From the NCBI GenBank assembly GCA_963814985.1, contig CAWFFV010000051.1, positions 41,775 to 105,774 of the forward strand: a stretch of 64,000 nt of DNA, read 5' to 3'. Within the stretch, counting starts at the first letter, position 1, and each line of letters starts with the position of its first letter. Source of the DNA: CAWFFV01 sp963814985 (GTDB lineage Bacteria; Chloroflexota; Ktedonobacteria; Ktedonobacterales; Ktedonobacteraceae). A program made the position numbers and the translations under genes. Shown one piece after another: positions 36,657-47,789 of this stretch. The notes under the pieces were generated by a model, which did not search any database, was not told where the DNA came from, and saw only the letters and a program-made list of their open reading frames with translations.

Positions 36657-37546
36657 ATGCTCTCCCTTTCTTGTCAGCTCAAAGCTTCCAGACGACCCAT
36701 GTCGATGTTCCTTGTATGTGTGATAGCCTTATCTTTACTTGTGACGGCGTGCGGCAGTAGTAGTTCAACAACTGCTAATCGACAACTATTGCCAGCGACC
36801 TGATCACCCCTGGTATCCTGACAGTGGGAAGCGATCTGACCTATCCGCCGCAGGAATTTACCAGCCCACCAAACAATGAGGCTACTGGTTTCGATATAGA
36901 TCTGGTCCAGGCTATTGCTCAGCATATGGGGCTGAAAGCTACTATTGTCAATGCCAAGTTTGACTCGATCATTGATAGCCTGGTTGCCAAACGCTTTGAT
37001 GTGGTTATTTCTGCTGTGACGATTAACCCTGACCGCCAGAAAAAAGTCGATTTTGTGCCATACTTCAATGCAGGTGAATCGTTGCTGGTACAGCAAGGCA
37101 ATCCCAAAAATATCAAAGTTGTTAGTGATCTCTGTGGACAAGAGGTCGGAGTGCAGAACGGTACGGTTGAACAGACCGACTTGCAAACGGCCAGCGATGC
37201 CTGTAAGAAAGCCGGGAAGCCGGAGATCAAGATAACCGTTTTGCAGGATGAGACTGCTGTGGTACAATTGTTGGCAACGAACCGCGTGGTTGCAACCTAC
37301 CAGGACTCGCCGGTGACTGATTACTATCTCAAGCAGAATCCAGGTCGGTTTGCGGTTGGTGGTTCAGTTGTCAACGCCGCTGAGGAAGGAATTGTTGTGC
37401 GTAAAGGTGATACAACAATGTTCAAAGCTGTCCAGGATGCCTTTGATGCGCTGAAGGCCAATGGAACGTATCACTCGATCATTAGCAAATGGGGATTGAC
37501 CAGCGGAGCTATTGCAGCGATTGATCGTCGAACATTCTACATATAA
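36657..37546 (+). pseudogene. Polar amino-acid ABC transporter substrate-binding lipoprotein, one frameshift
   Basis: Captures an amino acid outside the membrane for the permease and ATPase that follow. The signal peptide ends in the lipobox LLVTACGSSSS. The frame shifts between about 36760 and 36785. The second frame continues TTIASDLITPGILTVGSDLT, then FDIDLVQAIAQHMGLKATIV and RFDVVISAVTINPDRQKKVDF, the family signatures. It ends YHSIISKWGL. GAGGAGG precedes the ATG at 36657. Without frame correction the mature domain has no export signal and the transporter would lack its receptor; the two downstream genes are intact, which makes a sequence error worth testing. Confidence 0.85.
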
Positions 37547-37609
37547 GGGGATAACGGAGACAGGGGCGACATTTGGCCGGAGTCTATCTCTCGTTGGAGT
37601 GACTGATAC

Positions 37610-38455
37610 ATGAATGTGGCCCCTATCTCATCTCTTAACGAAGTGAGGAGACCCTTCATGTTTCGCTGGGGCATTGTGTGGCAATATCTCTTCTCCAGTT
37701 TATTCTTCAATGCAGCCTGGACAACGCTGTGGTTATCGGTTGTAGCTCAGCTAGCTGGTGTTATACTGGGGTTACTCCTGGCCTTAATGCGTATGTCGCG
37801 TTTCCCATTTCTCTCCTGGCCGGCTCGTGGCTATATCTGGCTCTTTCGTGGTAGTCCTCTCCTCGTCCAAATCTTGATCCTCTTTAATGGTATCCCTGAA
37901 CTTTTTCCCGATGGTCGTCTCACGCAAATTCTGAATCCATATACCTGTGTGTTGCTGGCGCTCTCGTTCAATGAAGGTGCCTATATGGCAGAGATTGTGC
38001 GTGCCGGTATTACCTCTGTTGATCCAGGCCAGATGGAGGCTGCGAAGTCATTAGGAATGCGCTATAGTCTGGCTATGCGTCGTATTGTTTTGCCCCAGGC
38101 GGCACGAGTGATTGTGCCTCCATTGGGCAACGAGTTTAATAATATGCTCAAAACAACCTCATTGGCCTCGGTCATTGGTCTGCAAGAATTGACGGGTACC
38201 GCCCAAATCTCTGGTTCGTCAACCTTTACTATCTTTGAATTGTTGATCGTTGCCACATTCTGGTATCTGCTACTGACTACCCTATGGGAGTATGTCCAGC
38301 GCCGGATTGAGAACCGCCTGGACCCTAACCGCACAACGATACACGATATACAAGAGAAAAAAGGGTGGGGTGAACGCATGACAGGTCTGGGTCTGGCAAG
38401 TCAGGGTTCGCGGCGTGTCCGAGGGTTGATCCGTCAGAGTAAAAGGGAGGCGTAA
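37610..38455 (+). CDS. Polar amino-acid ABC transporter permease (HisM/GlnP family)
   Basis: Inner-membrane subunit of an importer for amino acids of the His/Glu/Gln/Arg type. Several hydrophobic segments lie between residues 20 and 235 (LFFNAAWTTLWLSVVAQLAGV onward). The EAA loop that contacts the ATPase is EAAKSLGMRYSLAMRRIVLPQA near residue 145. FRGSPLLVQILIL is a family signature. 281 residues includes a charged cytoplasmic tail of about 40. GGAGTG precedes the ATG. It lies 63 bases after the binding-protein gene and seven before the ATPase gene. Confidence 0.93.
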   Translation: MNVAPISSLNEVRRPFMFRWGIVWQYLFSSLFFNAAWTTLWLSVVAQLAGVILGLLLALMRMSRFPFLSWPARGYIWLFRGSPLLVQILILFNGIPELFPDGRLTQILNPYTCVLLALSFNEGAYMAEIVRAGITSVDPGQMEAAKSLGMRYSLAMRRIVLPQAARVIVPPLGNEFNNMLKTTSLASVIGLQELTGTAQISGSSTFTIFELLIVATFWYLLLTTLWEYVQRRIENRLDPNRTTIHDIQEKKGWGERMTGLGLASQGSRRVRGLIRQSKREA

Positions 38456-38461
38456 GCGAGT

Positions 38462-39244
38462 ATGAGTACAGAACAGGCCAATGGCGTTGAGATGGTACGA
38501 GGTGAAAAGATTGTCAAACGTTTTGGTCATCTTACTGTCCTGGATGGTGTGGATCTCTCTGTAAAACGTGGGCAGGTCGTGGTGATTATTGGACCCAGCG
38601 GCTCTGGGAAGACGACATTACTACGATGTATCAATCATCTGGAGAAGATCGATGGGGGACGTATCTATGTTGATGGTGAACTGGTTGGCTATCGTGAGTA
38701 CCGAGGACAACTACTGGAGGACCGTGAGGCAAATATTGCTCGTATTCGCTCACGGGTTGGTTTTGTCTTTCAGCGCTTCAATCTTTTTCCACATATGACA
38801 GCTCTAGAAAATATCATCGAAGCCCCAATTCATGTATTAGGTCACCCGAAAGATGAAGTCAAGGAACGAGCACTTTCTCTGCTGGAAAAGGTTGGGCTTT
38901 CCGATAAAGCCCATGTTTATCCACATAGACTCTCTGGTGGACAGCAACAGCGTGTGGCCATTGCGCGTGCCCTCGCTATGAATCCCAAACTGATGCTCTT
39001 TGACGAAGCGACATCCGCGCTTGATCCTGAGTTAGTTGGTGAGGTCTTGAAGGTGATGCACCAACTTGCAGAAGAGGGGATGACGATGGTCGTCGTCACC
39101 CATGAAATGGGTTTTGCCCGTGATGTGGCGGACCATGTGATATTTATGGATAAGGCTGTGATTGTGGAACAGGGGCCACCTGAGAAGATCTTTGCAGATA
39201 CCGAAAACGAACGAACTCGTAATTTTTTAGGCCTGATTCACTAA
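38462..39244 (+). CDS. Polar amino-acid ABC transporter ATP-binding protein (GlnQ/HisP family)
   Basis: ATPase subunit powering the adjacent permease. Walker A is GPSGSGKTTLL near residue 42, the Q-loop is in VFQRFNLFPHMT, the ABC signature is LSGGQQQRVAIARAL, Walker B is LMLFDEATSALDPE, and the H-loop is in VVVTHEMGFA. 260 residues, complete. It has an insertion after the Walker A region (VGYREYRGQLLEDRE), common in this subfamily. Its stop is followed by a perfect hairpin that also ends the convergent HD-GYP gene. Confidence 0.95.
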   Translation: MSTEQANGVEMVRGEKIVKRFGHLTVLDGVDLSVKRGQVVVIIGPSGSGKTTLLRCINHLEKIDGGRIYVDGELVGYREYRGQLLEDREANIARIRSRVGFVFQRFNLFPHMTALENIIEAPIHVLGHPKDEVKERALSLLEKVGLSDKAHVYPHRLSGGQQQRVAIARALAMNPKLMLFDEATSALDPELVGEVLKVMHQLAEEGMTMVVVTHEMGFARDVADHVIFMDKAVIVEQGPPEKIFADTENERTRNFLGLIH

Positions 39245-39247
39245 CAG

Positions 39248-39328
39248 ATAAAAAAGTATTGTAACTACTCAGGTCTGCTCGCCACCGGCGGTGGCGAGCA
39301 GACCTGAGTAGTTACAATACTTTTTTAT
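39248..39328. repeat. Minimal family A element acting as bidirectional hairpin, 40-bp arms
   Basis: Arms 39248-39287 and 39289-39328 pair perfectly around one G. They contain the family ends GTAACTACTCAGGT and ACCTGAGTAGTTAC almost back to back, without the usual interior. A/T runs at both outer ends put a T tract after the stem on either strand. It sits exactly between two convergent genes, with the HD-GYP stop codon starting at its last base. It should terminate both. Confidence 0.85.
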
Positions 39329-39999
39329 TAATCTGGAAATGGAATTTCACAAGCCTGTTGTGGAAGCATAAAATTGGGAGTGATATCCATCAAATGCAGG
39401 AAAGCACGCAGAAGCGTTGGGTCAAAACTGGCTGCTGATCCCCTGAGCAGGCGCTCACGTGCCGCATCATGAGAAAGAGCTGCTTTATAGGGACGTTGTG
39501 AAGTCAGAGCATCGTAGACATCCGCAATGGTCAGAATACGAGCACTGATGGGAATCTCCTCCTTTTGTAACCCGGTGGGATAGCCACGTCCATCCCAGGC
39601 CTCGTGATGATGAAGCACTGTTTCAACATAAAAAGGGGGAACATCGCAACCAATGAGGATGCGTGCCCCAATAACGGGATGCTGTTCCATCTTACGCCGC
39701 TCCACGTCTGAGAGCGCTGCTGACTTATTCAAGATATCGTTAGTCATCCACGTTTTGCCCAGATCATGTACCAGGGCGGCCAGTACAAGATTGCTGATTT
39801 GACGTCTGCTCCAACCCACGTGATGTGCTAGACGCTGGGCGTATGTCGCGACTCGCCGCGAATGCTCATAGGTCACAATATCACGTTCTTGAATACTTTT
39901 TGCAAACGAGAGAAGAACCTTTCTGGTTTCTTGTCCTCTCTCAATATAAGTTCCTCCCACCACCTGCTCTCCCACTTCATTACTAAAGCTGGCAACCAT
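39328..39999 (-). CDS. HD-GYP domain phosphodiesterase
   Basis: A 223-residue, nearly stand-alone HD-GYP domain, a family that degrades cyclic-di-GMP. Metal ligands and signatures are visible: YEHSRRVATYA, the HD pair in AALVHDLGKTWM, HPVIGARIL, VLHHHEAWDGRGYP carrying the GYP-type motif, and IADVYDALTSQRPYK. There is no sensor domain beyond 25 N-terminal residues. GAGGT precedes the ATG by about seven bases. The stop codon overlaps a perfect hairpin. Confidence 0.92.
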   Translation of the reverse strand: MVASFSNEVGEQVVGGTYIERGQETRKVLLSFAKSIQERDIVTYEHSRRVATYAQRLAHHVGWSRRQISNLVLAALVHDLGKTWMTNDILNKSAALSDVERRKMEQHPVIGARILIGCDVPPFYVETVLHHHEAWDGRGYPTGLQKEEIPISARILTIADVYDALTSQRPYKAALSHDAARERLLRGSAASFDPTLLRAFLHLMDITPNFMLPQQACEIPFPD

Positions 40000-40490
40000 A
40001 CGAGTTACCTCGACTTAAATATTGTCCATACAAAATTATCATACAAGAATAAAACGGTACCAGAACGCAAACTGATACAAGACATATGGATCTGGCTAGA
40101 GAACCGTCTGTCTGATGTTTGCATCGTCTGTGGTATAATCACATAATATATTAATATTTAGTTTTAGTCTGTGTCTATACTTAACGACCAAGAGGTACTT
40201 TTGGTGTTAGTTTTAACCATTTCTATCGTATTATGACATGAATATAGATAACTCCATCTTCCTCTTATTATGGGACTGATGGAGCCGATAAAACCTCTTC
40301 AGGAGACAAGAGGTTAGTTTTGTTATTCCCCAATTAGTCCCTCTTTATATGCCGATTCGTTTTAATCACAGTATTTTGTGATAGACTTCACTGTAATATT
40401 GATGAAAAGAGTACTATCATCGGCCCGTTGTGGGTTTGGCGCATTTGCAATAATTGGCGATAATTTGTAATACTTATGGAAGTAATTATC
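40000..40490. other. Intergenic region upstream of sbcD-like gene
   Basis: About 490 AT-rich bases with no supportable gene. TGGTATAAT at 40131-40139 is a candidate extended -10 on the plus strand. A stem formed by AAAACCTCTT near 40288 and AAGAGGTTAGTTTT near 40309 follows it. The role of the stem is unknown. Confidence 0.4.
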
Positions 40491-41788
40491 ATGAATGATC
40501 TGGAACAACATGCAGGCTCTGTTGAGCAACACCAGCAAGATGGAGTGATTACGGTGGTCTTCACGGCCGACAATCATCTTGGTTATGCCGCGTTTGGGCA
40601 GCATCCCCGCAAGCGTGAAGAGCGTCAACAGCGTCTGCGACAGGCCTTTCAACAGGCGACAGATTTTGCCATAGGACAGGGGGTTGACTTATTTATCCAG
40701 GCTGGAGATTTGTTTGACACAACGACTCCAGATGAGCGAGACCGCAGTTTTGTTGCTGCACGCCTGGCGCAATTAAAGCAGGCTGGTGTTCGTACCTTCG
40801 CTCTGGGGGGGTGCATGATACACCGTCGAATGCACAATTGCTCGTAGAGGAAGCTACCCCGGCACCTCAAATCAGTTATGCGCGTTTGGGGGCACTCCAT
40901 TATTTCCCTCCTATGCAGAAGAATAAAACGCAGGAATTGGAGCCTGTCCTTGTTGATATCCGTGGAACACAGGTTGCTATCTGTGGATTAGGGATCCTGG
41001 CGGATCACGAGGGAGATCCACTTGCGAAGCTACATGTGCGAGACGATGTTGAGCATGCTACCATTTCACTCCTGATCTTACATGCACCCATTGAAGGCCT
41101 CACTGACGACTCCTCACTCCTGGATAGTCGAGCACAGGTAAGCCGTAGTACGATTGCTAAGCAAAAAGCCTTCCGTTATATCCTGGGGGGTTATCATCAC
41201 AGTCATAGCCATATTTGTATCGGTCAATCTGATGTTATTATTGCTGGTGCAACGCAACATGTTGATTTTAGTACACCCGATTATGCCCCTGGTTTTGTCT
41301 TTATGGGATTAGCTGCCGACGGTATTCGCTGGTGTAATCACATCTCCGTCGAGAGTTTATCTTTGCAGCGTCTTGTTATACCTACTGAGGAACTCTGGTT
41401 AGATAATGGCTCTAGCACACCGAACTCTCCGACTGGGAGCATTCTTGAGCGCTTGCGCCCTCTCTGTCATGCAGATACAATGATCCAGCTTCGGCTGGTG
41501 GGGGAACTCAGTCGCATGCAATATCATCAATTGGACCTGAACGAGATACGGCGTTATGGTGAAGAGCACTGTTTTGCCCTGGCTATTGATGATAGTGCCC
41601 TCTCTTTGCAACCAGAACAGGAAGCGATTCTGGCCGAATCGGGTGAACGTTTCTCTCCTCGTGAAGAACTTATCACCTTAGCGGACGAATGGATAGCCGT
41701 TGCCACTGACGAACAAGAGAAAAAGGCGTTGCGTATGACCAAAGAAGAACTATTGCTGGCAATGGATGAGATCAAAAGTAGGCGGTAA
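40491..41788 (+). pseudogene. SbcD/YhaO-like DNA repair exonuclease, one frameshift at a G7 run
   Basis: Calcineurin-like metallophosphoesterase subunit of an SbcCD-type nuclease. The first frame carries TADNHLGYAAFGQ and LFIQAGDLFDTTTP (metal-binding Asp/His, Asp). It then breaks at seven consecutive G (40805-40811). The next frame resumes with HDTPSNAQLL, ILHAPIEGL and ILGGYHHSHSHICI, with the last metal His cluster. Together they form a protein of about 430 residues. GGAAG precedes the ATG at 40491. A homopolymer is the commonest place for a sequencing indel, so the gene may be intact in reality. The SbcC-like gene follows after 58 bases. Confidence 0.8.
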
Positions 41789-41846
41789 GTCGACACCTGC
41801 TGCCAGGCATACCAGACTTCCTGGCAGAGGCGAACGGAGTAGATCC

Positions 41847-44800
41847 ATGATAATCCTAAAGCATTTGACAGTTGAACGGTTCCGGCTCTTGCGAGAGATA
41901 AATCTGCATTTTCCACTACGTGGCAGTATTTTGATCCAGGGTCCCAACGAGTCTGGGAAATCGGCGCTTCTCGAATGTATCTATTTTGCGCTGTACGGTG
42001 AGCCATTTTCATTTGATCGAGGGAAGCGTTCGTTGGATGATCTGGTGCTCTACGGAGCAACTAACGCGACCGTTACTCTCAGTTTTTCTGTTGGCGTGAC
42101 CGAATTGATGGTCACACGTACAATCGAGCGAGGGAGAGGGCAGAAGGTTGTCTTATCTGTACGTCGATTGGGTACGGGCGGTGAGGAACCTATTACGAGC
42201 CTGACGACCGCAAATGAACGCATTATTGCTGAACTGGGCTGTATGGATGGCCCGGCGTTGCGCAACTCTTGTTTATTGAGCAAAAAGGGTTGGAGCGCCT
42301 GGAGAGTCTCTCTGGAGTTGAGCGTGAGACCACTATTCGCAAGTTACTCGGGCTGGAAAAACTCATCATTATGGCCGAGCGTTTTAAAATTCTACCCGCT
42401 GATGAGTGGCTTCTCAAAGAATATGCTGAGCGCCTTCGCCTGGCAGAGACTCAGGCCCGTATTCCCCAGCTCAGAGAGCGATTAACCTCTCTCAGCGCTA
42501 ACCTCGATGCAATTACCGTCTCGCAAATTTTGGGAGAGATTGAGGAGCAAGAGGCCGATATCGCCGAACAAGAGCAGAGCCTCAAGCAAATGCAAGTCAG
42601 ACGACTTGACCTCAAAAATCACCTGGGACGTGCTCAGCAACTCAAAAAAGCCGATGTCACTCTTGGTGAGATTATCAGCTCCTACGAGTATATGGCAGAG
42701 GCCAGACGTGAACTGCCTGAGCTGGAAAAACAGGTTGCCGAACTGGAACGGCGAGAGCGCGAAGACTTGCCAGCACTGGAGAAGCGCGTCAACGAACTCT
42801 CTGAGCTTACACGCTCCTTTGGAACTTTGCAACGCATGTCAAGTGATTTGTTGAGTGCTGTTGATACCATCAAAGAGCTGGAACAGGAGCTTAAACAACA
42901 TAATGAGATCCTGGATGACCTCAAGAGTTTAGATGAACAGATTGCCCATGCGAGGGCGCAACTGACCAGGGCACAACAGGATTTGCAAGATCTGGACGAT
43001 CAACAACGTACAGGCCGCCCTCAGCGGGAGGCTCATCTCCAGAATTTACAAGCTCTGGCTCAACGGTTGCAAGCTCTGCTTCAGCTTGAAGATCAATATA
43101 CTCGCCGTCTGGCAAGTAAGGAGCAGGCTGCAGAGAGCACCATACAATTGCAAAAGGTGCAGAAGGATCTTGATGAGACGGAGCATGAGTTGCAACTGGC
43201 CAAGACCGAGGATCAGCAGGCCCAGCAACAGGCTGAAACGCTAGAAATGCGCTGGCGTCAACTTGCTGTGCGCCGTCAGATGGAGGAATGGCAACATCTG
43301 AAGGAGGTTTCACAGGGATTGGCCCTGGCGGAGCAACATGTGCGGCAGGCATATCAGCAACAGGAAAAGCTCAATAGTAGCGCTATGGAGGCCCACAATA
43401 CTGCCAGAAGATACATCGTGCTCCTTGTCTCTGGTATTGGATTGTTTCTCGTCTGTCTGATCCTGGCCGCTGTCGAGTCTCTTCAGCGTGGATTCATCCT
43501 GGCTACTATTTTCGGTATTGTTGCGATTGTTATGGCGGCGCTGGCTGGTTTCAGTCTCCAAAATTTTGGGAAGGCGCGTGAAGAGAAATTTATCACCGAT
43601 AAGCAGTTACAAGATGCCACCAGCAGAGTTGGGATGATGGTAGCTGCACGTGAGGCTGCGATACGCACTGGTGGCTCCCAGGAAGGCATTGTCCAGGTTG
43701 AGCATGAAATTCGTTCCCTTGGTGGTAATGTCCCACATTCGATTGAAGAAGCGCAACTTATTCTTCAGAGGACCGAGGATCATGGTGAGAGCCTTGCTGA
43801 TATTCAGCAGCGTATGAAAGAGAAGCTCGATGCTGCAAATGCGACTCGCAATCAGGTCAATGTGACGATAGAGGCGGCGGCCACACTGCGGAAGGAACGC
43901 GCTCGCCTGGAAGAGTTGCGCACGCGAGAGGGTTGGGATGATATCGAGGGACACTTGCGCGAAGATCTGGCAGCTGTTGAACATATACATCAAGAGATTA
44001 TCCAGTTGGCTGCTCAGGAGGGATTACCGCTTCCAGAGTGTCAATGAGCGATTGCAAGATAGTAGTGCTATCTTTAATGGCTATTTGTCAATTTCCTCAA
44101 CATCGCCGCTACCCAGTGAGAATTCAGCTGGTATCCCTAAATTGGAGGAGCTTGTCAGGAATACCATCAAGGCCACAGAGCATGAACTGGCATCTCTCGA
44201 TGGGAAATTCGCTATGGCGGGAGACCTGGCCAGCCAGGCCAAAATCTATCAGGAAGCCCTTGATGTCCTCTTAGGACGCCGACGCGTGATCGAGGAGCGC
44301 AATGCACGCTATCAGACCAATAGTCCAGCCCAACAGGTTGAGCGTGCTCGTGAACAGCAGGCGGCATTGCGTAATGCCCTGCAAAACCTGCAAGATTCTT
44401 TGCGTCAGCGCGTAAGGCCACTGGGTGTTATCTTTGGACAGGCGGCTATTAATAATGCGGAGGCGGCGGCGCGTCAGCAACTAGAAGCATTGCAGATTAC
44501 TCTAGGGAACAAGATCATGCTTCAGGAGAAGCAAGCTACCTATACAGTACAGGTTAAGGAGCGTCAAGACACCCTCTCCGAGCACTACAAGCAGCTGGCA
44601 AAATTGAGCAATTCCCTGGGAAGTTGGGTTGTGCCACTTAATCCCTTCGCGGAGGCACTCGCCGCCTTGCGTGCCCGTTGTCAGAAGGAGCTACAAGAAG
44701 CGAACGAGAAGGGCATTCTCGAAGAAACGGAACTCTTACAGGAGCGAGAAGGGGCATCACGCGCAAAGATAAGATTGTGTCAGCAGGAGATTGAGAATGC

Positions 44801-45698
44801 GCAGGAGAGTATTGTGGAAGCGTTGGCCCGGCACAATCGTCAGGTTCCCAAGAGCTACGTCCTCTCTGATCTGGTCGCCGTCTGGCCTCTAGTCAGTGAA
44901 TATTCTGTTCAGGATCGTCAACGTCTCGAAAGAGAGCGTAAAGCTGTTGGGCAAGATCTGGCTCAGTTGGAGGAGCTGGAACTTGCTTTGAGTACGCAAC
45001 TGCAAACGGGGAGTTCTCCTCTCGATCTGGAGCAGGCCCGCTCAAGTATGGAGATGCAAGAGCGTTCTTACCAGACTAAGAAGCATGGGAATCTGCTGGT
45101 TCAGGCGGTCAATGAGCGTCTGATGCACAAAATGTTGCCACGTACCGAATATTATATGCAACAGATACTTCCGCTTCTTACGAGTGGCCGCTATCACGAT
45201 GTGCATCTGACGGCGCAAGCAGAGGAGGGAACCATCAGTGGTGGGTCTTTCCAATGGGAAATCTGGGACTCCGCGGCTGGTGAGTATGTCTCCAAGGCTG
45301 CCCTCTCTGGAGGGACGGCAGACCAGATTTCGCTGGCTCTGCGTCTCGCCTTTGCTATTGCCGTCTTGCCGCGTGAATTGACTACGGCTCCAGGCTTTGT
45401 TGTACTGGATGAGCCACTCAGTTCCTTCGATCGTGGCAGAACGCGTGCTCTGGTTGATGTGGTCACCGGCGATCTACTGAGTCAGCACTTCGAGCAGATC
45501 ATTCTTATTTCACACAGTAATGCCTTTGATCCGACTATGTTCCCCTACCATGTCTATATGGATAATGGCGTCGTTGTGGAAAGTAATCTGCCTGTCGTTC
45601 CTAATTTCCCTCTGCTAATAGCCAATGGCACTGGAGAGAAGACTGAGGACTGCACAGGTGGCTGTAGAGTAGCTGTCAACAGAAGAGGGGTCTGGTGA
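41847..45698 (+). pseudogene. SbcC/YhaN-like coiled-coil ATPase with membrane hairpin, two frameshifts
   Basis: Large SMC/Rad50-like ATPase partner of the preceding nuclease, about 1284 residues if repaired. Walker A is LIQGPNESGKSALLE near residue 35. The frame shifts near 42270 (LRNSC then FIEQKGLERLE) and again near 44030. Between them runs a long Gln/Glu/Leu-rich coiled coil broken by two hydrophobic segments (YIVLLVSGIGLFLVCLIL and GFILATIFGIVAIVMAAL). The C-terminal part has the ABC-type signature ALSGGTADQISLALRLAFA, Walker B FVVLDEPLSSFD and ILISHS. A central membrane hairpin is known from the YhaN branch of this family and is absent from SbcC proper. Confidence 0.8.
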
Positions 45699-45832
45699 TC
45701 GACCGATTACCAGGCTCCTCTTCGTGTTGGGTTGGTAGCCCGTAGTGAAAAAAGTATTCCCACTAGAGAGAAAGTAAGATACAATATATACAGAGACTGG
45801 TGCTCTCTGCAAGCTAGATGAAGGACAAAGGA

Positions 45833-47789
45833 ATGCTCAAAACTGGTCGGTGAGAAAATTTCAAAGCTATTGTCAATTCGGGTGAGGCTAAAGCTGGCTC
45901 CTGTAACTGTGTTAGCCGGGCTAAACAGTTCTGGGAAGAGCAGCTTCTTACAATCTATCTTAATGATTTCTCAAACATTAAGTAATCGAGTATTAGATCG
46001 TCCTTTACTGCCTAATGGGCCTATTATTCAGCTTGGAACATTTGAGGATGTTCTGGAATAGAAATCTTCGGTTCGCGTATTATGACTATTAAATTTGAAA
46101 TAGGGTTTGATATAGATATTGCTCCTATGTTATCTGTCAAAACAAGCAGCACTTTTTGACAAAACGATCTCAAAAATTCAGTCAACTAAAAAGTTGTCGC
46201 CAAATTTAGTAGTGCCAGTGGAAATAATCTAAGTTCTTCAGCAATTGAAGTGCTAAAGTTTTAGTTGAGAGCGTTTTGTTAGATTTTTCTTATAAATCTT
46301 CTGTTGAAAATATGGATAATGATATAACTATTGATAAACAAGAAGTAAAAATAATGAAATCTAGTTTTTTTGTTGAAAAAATGAATGATCATAAACTCAA
46401 AAGTTTTTTGCAAAATGTTACTTCAGAATATCTACGTCTAGTACCCTACTCTGGTGGCCAGACAAACTATCTAGGCGTTTTTGATACTCAAGAAGAAAGT
46501 ACTATAAACTCATGTTTAGTTACCTTATCTCATTTCCTTCCCACTCGCCTTATTGGAGATTTAAAGAAGAGGAACGGCGTAGAACACGGCTGGCGGCTAT
46601 GTTACGTCATGGCGTTTATCTTTTAGTTGTCCAACAGGATGATAGTGTGTTACGTGCCGTTGCAAGCCAGTATTCAGGTCTTTTTGATCATGATATAATT
46701 ATTACCGATGATTTGGTAGAACCAGTCCAAAGATTTTTTGATGATAAAGGTTGTCATGAAACCTTTTCAGGTAAAACTTTTATCGATTTTGTGGATTGGT
46801 GCAAATCGCAAAATAAAATCCATGAATTGTGCGCTTGGAAGAGAACATCGATGACTTTGAAGAAGAGAGTAGATAAAGAGCTTGAAAAGATATTGATGCA
46901 GACTCTTCTGAGAACAATGCCAGAAAAGCATGAAGATACTGAAGGTTTAGAAGCTCTTGTTAATGATACATCTATAGAAAATTTTTCTCAAGCTATAGAA
47001 CAAATCACTCAATTTTTTACTAGCAAGATACGCTACTTAGGTCCTTTACGTGCCGATCCGCAGGCATCCCAAAAATTGTCTCCGAGTAGCGAACTAGATG
47101 ATGTGGGTGCTAAAGGTGAATATGCGGCTGCTGTCTACGATGCTAACCAAGATGCTCGTATTGATTGGTACAACCCATATTTGAGCGGATTGAACGAGGT
47201 ACATTAAAAGTTGCCTTAGATAATTGGAACTCTGTTATCTGGGTGTAGCGAACCAAATCAAAATCGAGACAGGCGGTCAAAGTGGTTTCAGTTGGCAAAG
47301 TAATAGATCAGAAAGGACATAAACCTCTGCCTCTTTCAGCTTGTCGGAGTTGGGGTAAGTCAAGTCTTACCTATTTTAGTTATGGGATTATTAGCGCCTC
47401 GCAATACGCTTTTGATTATGGAACAACCAGAATTGCATCTTCATCCACGAGTACAGGCCCGTTTGGGAGATTTCTTTATGGGCCTCTCCAAGTGCAAAAA
47501 ACAGTGCTTAATTGAGACGCATAGCGAAAACCTCATCAGCCAAATCCGCTATCATATGGTTCAATCTGGTGGGCAAGAGAAGAGCGACTGTCTGATTTAT
47601 TTTGTAGATCAAGACGAGAGTGGTGCTGCCAGGTTTGAGCCTGTAGAGATTTCGGCAAAGGGTAATATTCTCAACTGGCCCGATGGATTATTTCGACTGA
47701 AACAATGCTTCAAGAAGACCGAATTACAGCCGCCAGCCTTAAGAAACGAGCAAGCACAGCGGAAAACGAATGAAAAATATTTTTATTGA
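45833..47789 (+). pseudogene. AAA family ATPase (DUF3696-like), multiply frameshifted
   Basis: Remnant of an OLD-like AAA ATPase. It starts MLKTGR and then ENFKAIVNSGEAK in one frame. One extra base then leads to LAPVTVLAGLNSSGKSSFLQ with the P-loop. The frame breaks again after 46061, passes through 46276-46626 and 46512-47207 (RYLGPLRADPQ, VGAKGEYAAAVYDAN), and ends with TLLIMEQPELHLHPRVQARL (Walker B) and IETHSENLISQIRYHM at 47382-47789. At least four disruptions are needed to join the parts. The DNA is AT-rich compared with the flanks, as often seen for transferred defence-type genes. Confidence 0.75.

Noticed and set aside
40805..40811. Programmed ribosomal frameshifting at the G7 run of the sbcD-like gene
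   Set aside because: No slippery heptamer of the usual A/T type, no Shine-Dalgarno stimulator or downstream pseudoknot is evident. A sequencing indel or mutation is simpler.
42921..43352. 143-residue open frame on the minus strand, rich in Pro and Ala
   Set aside because: It is the shadow of the coiled-coil coding region of the SbcC-like gene.
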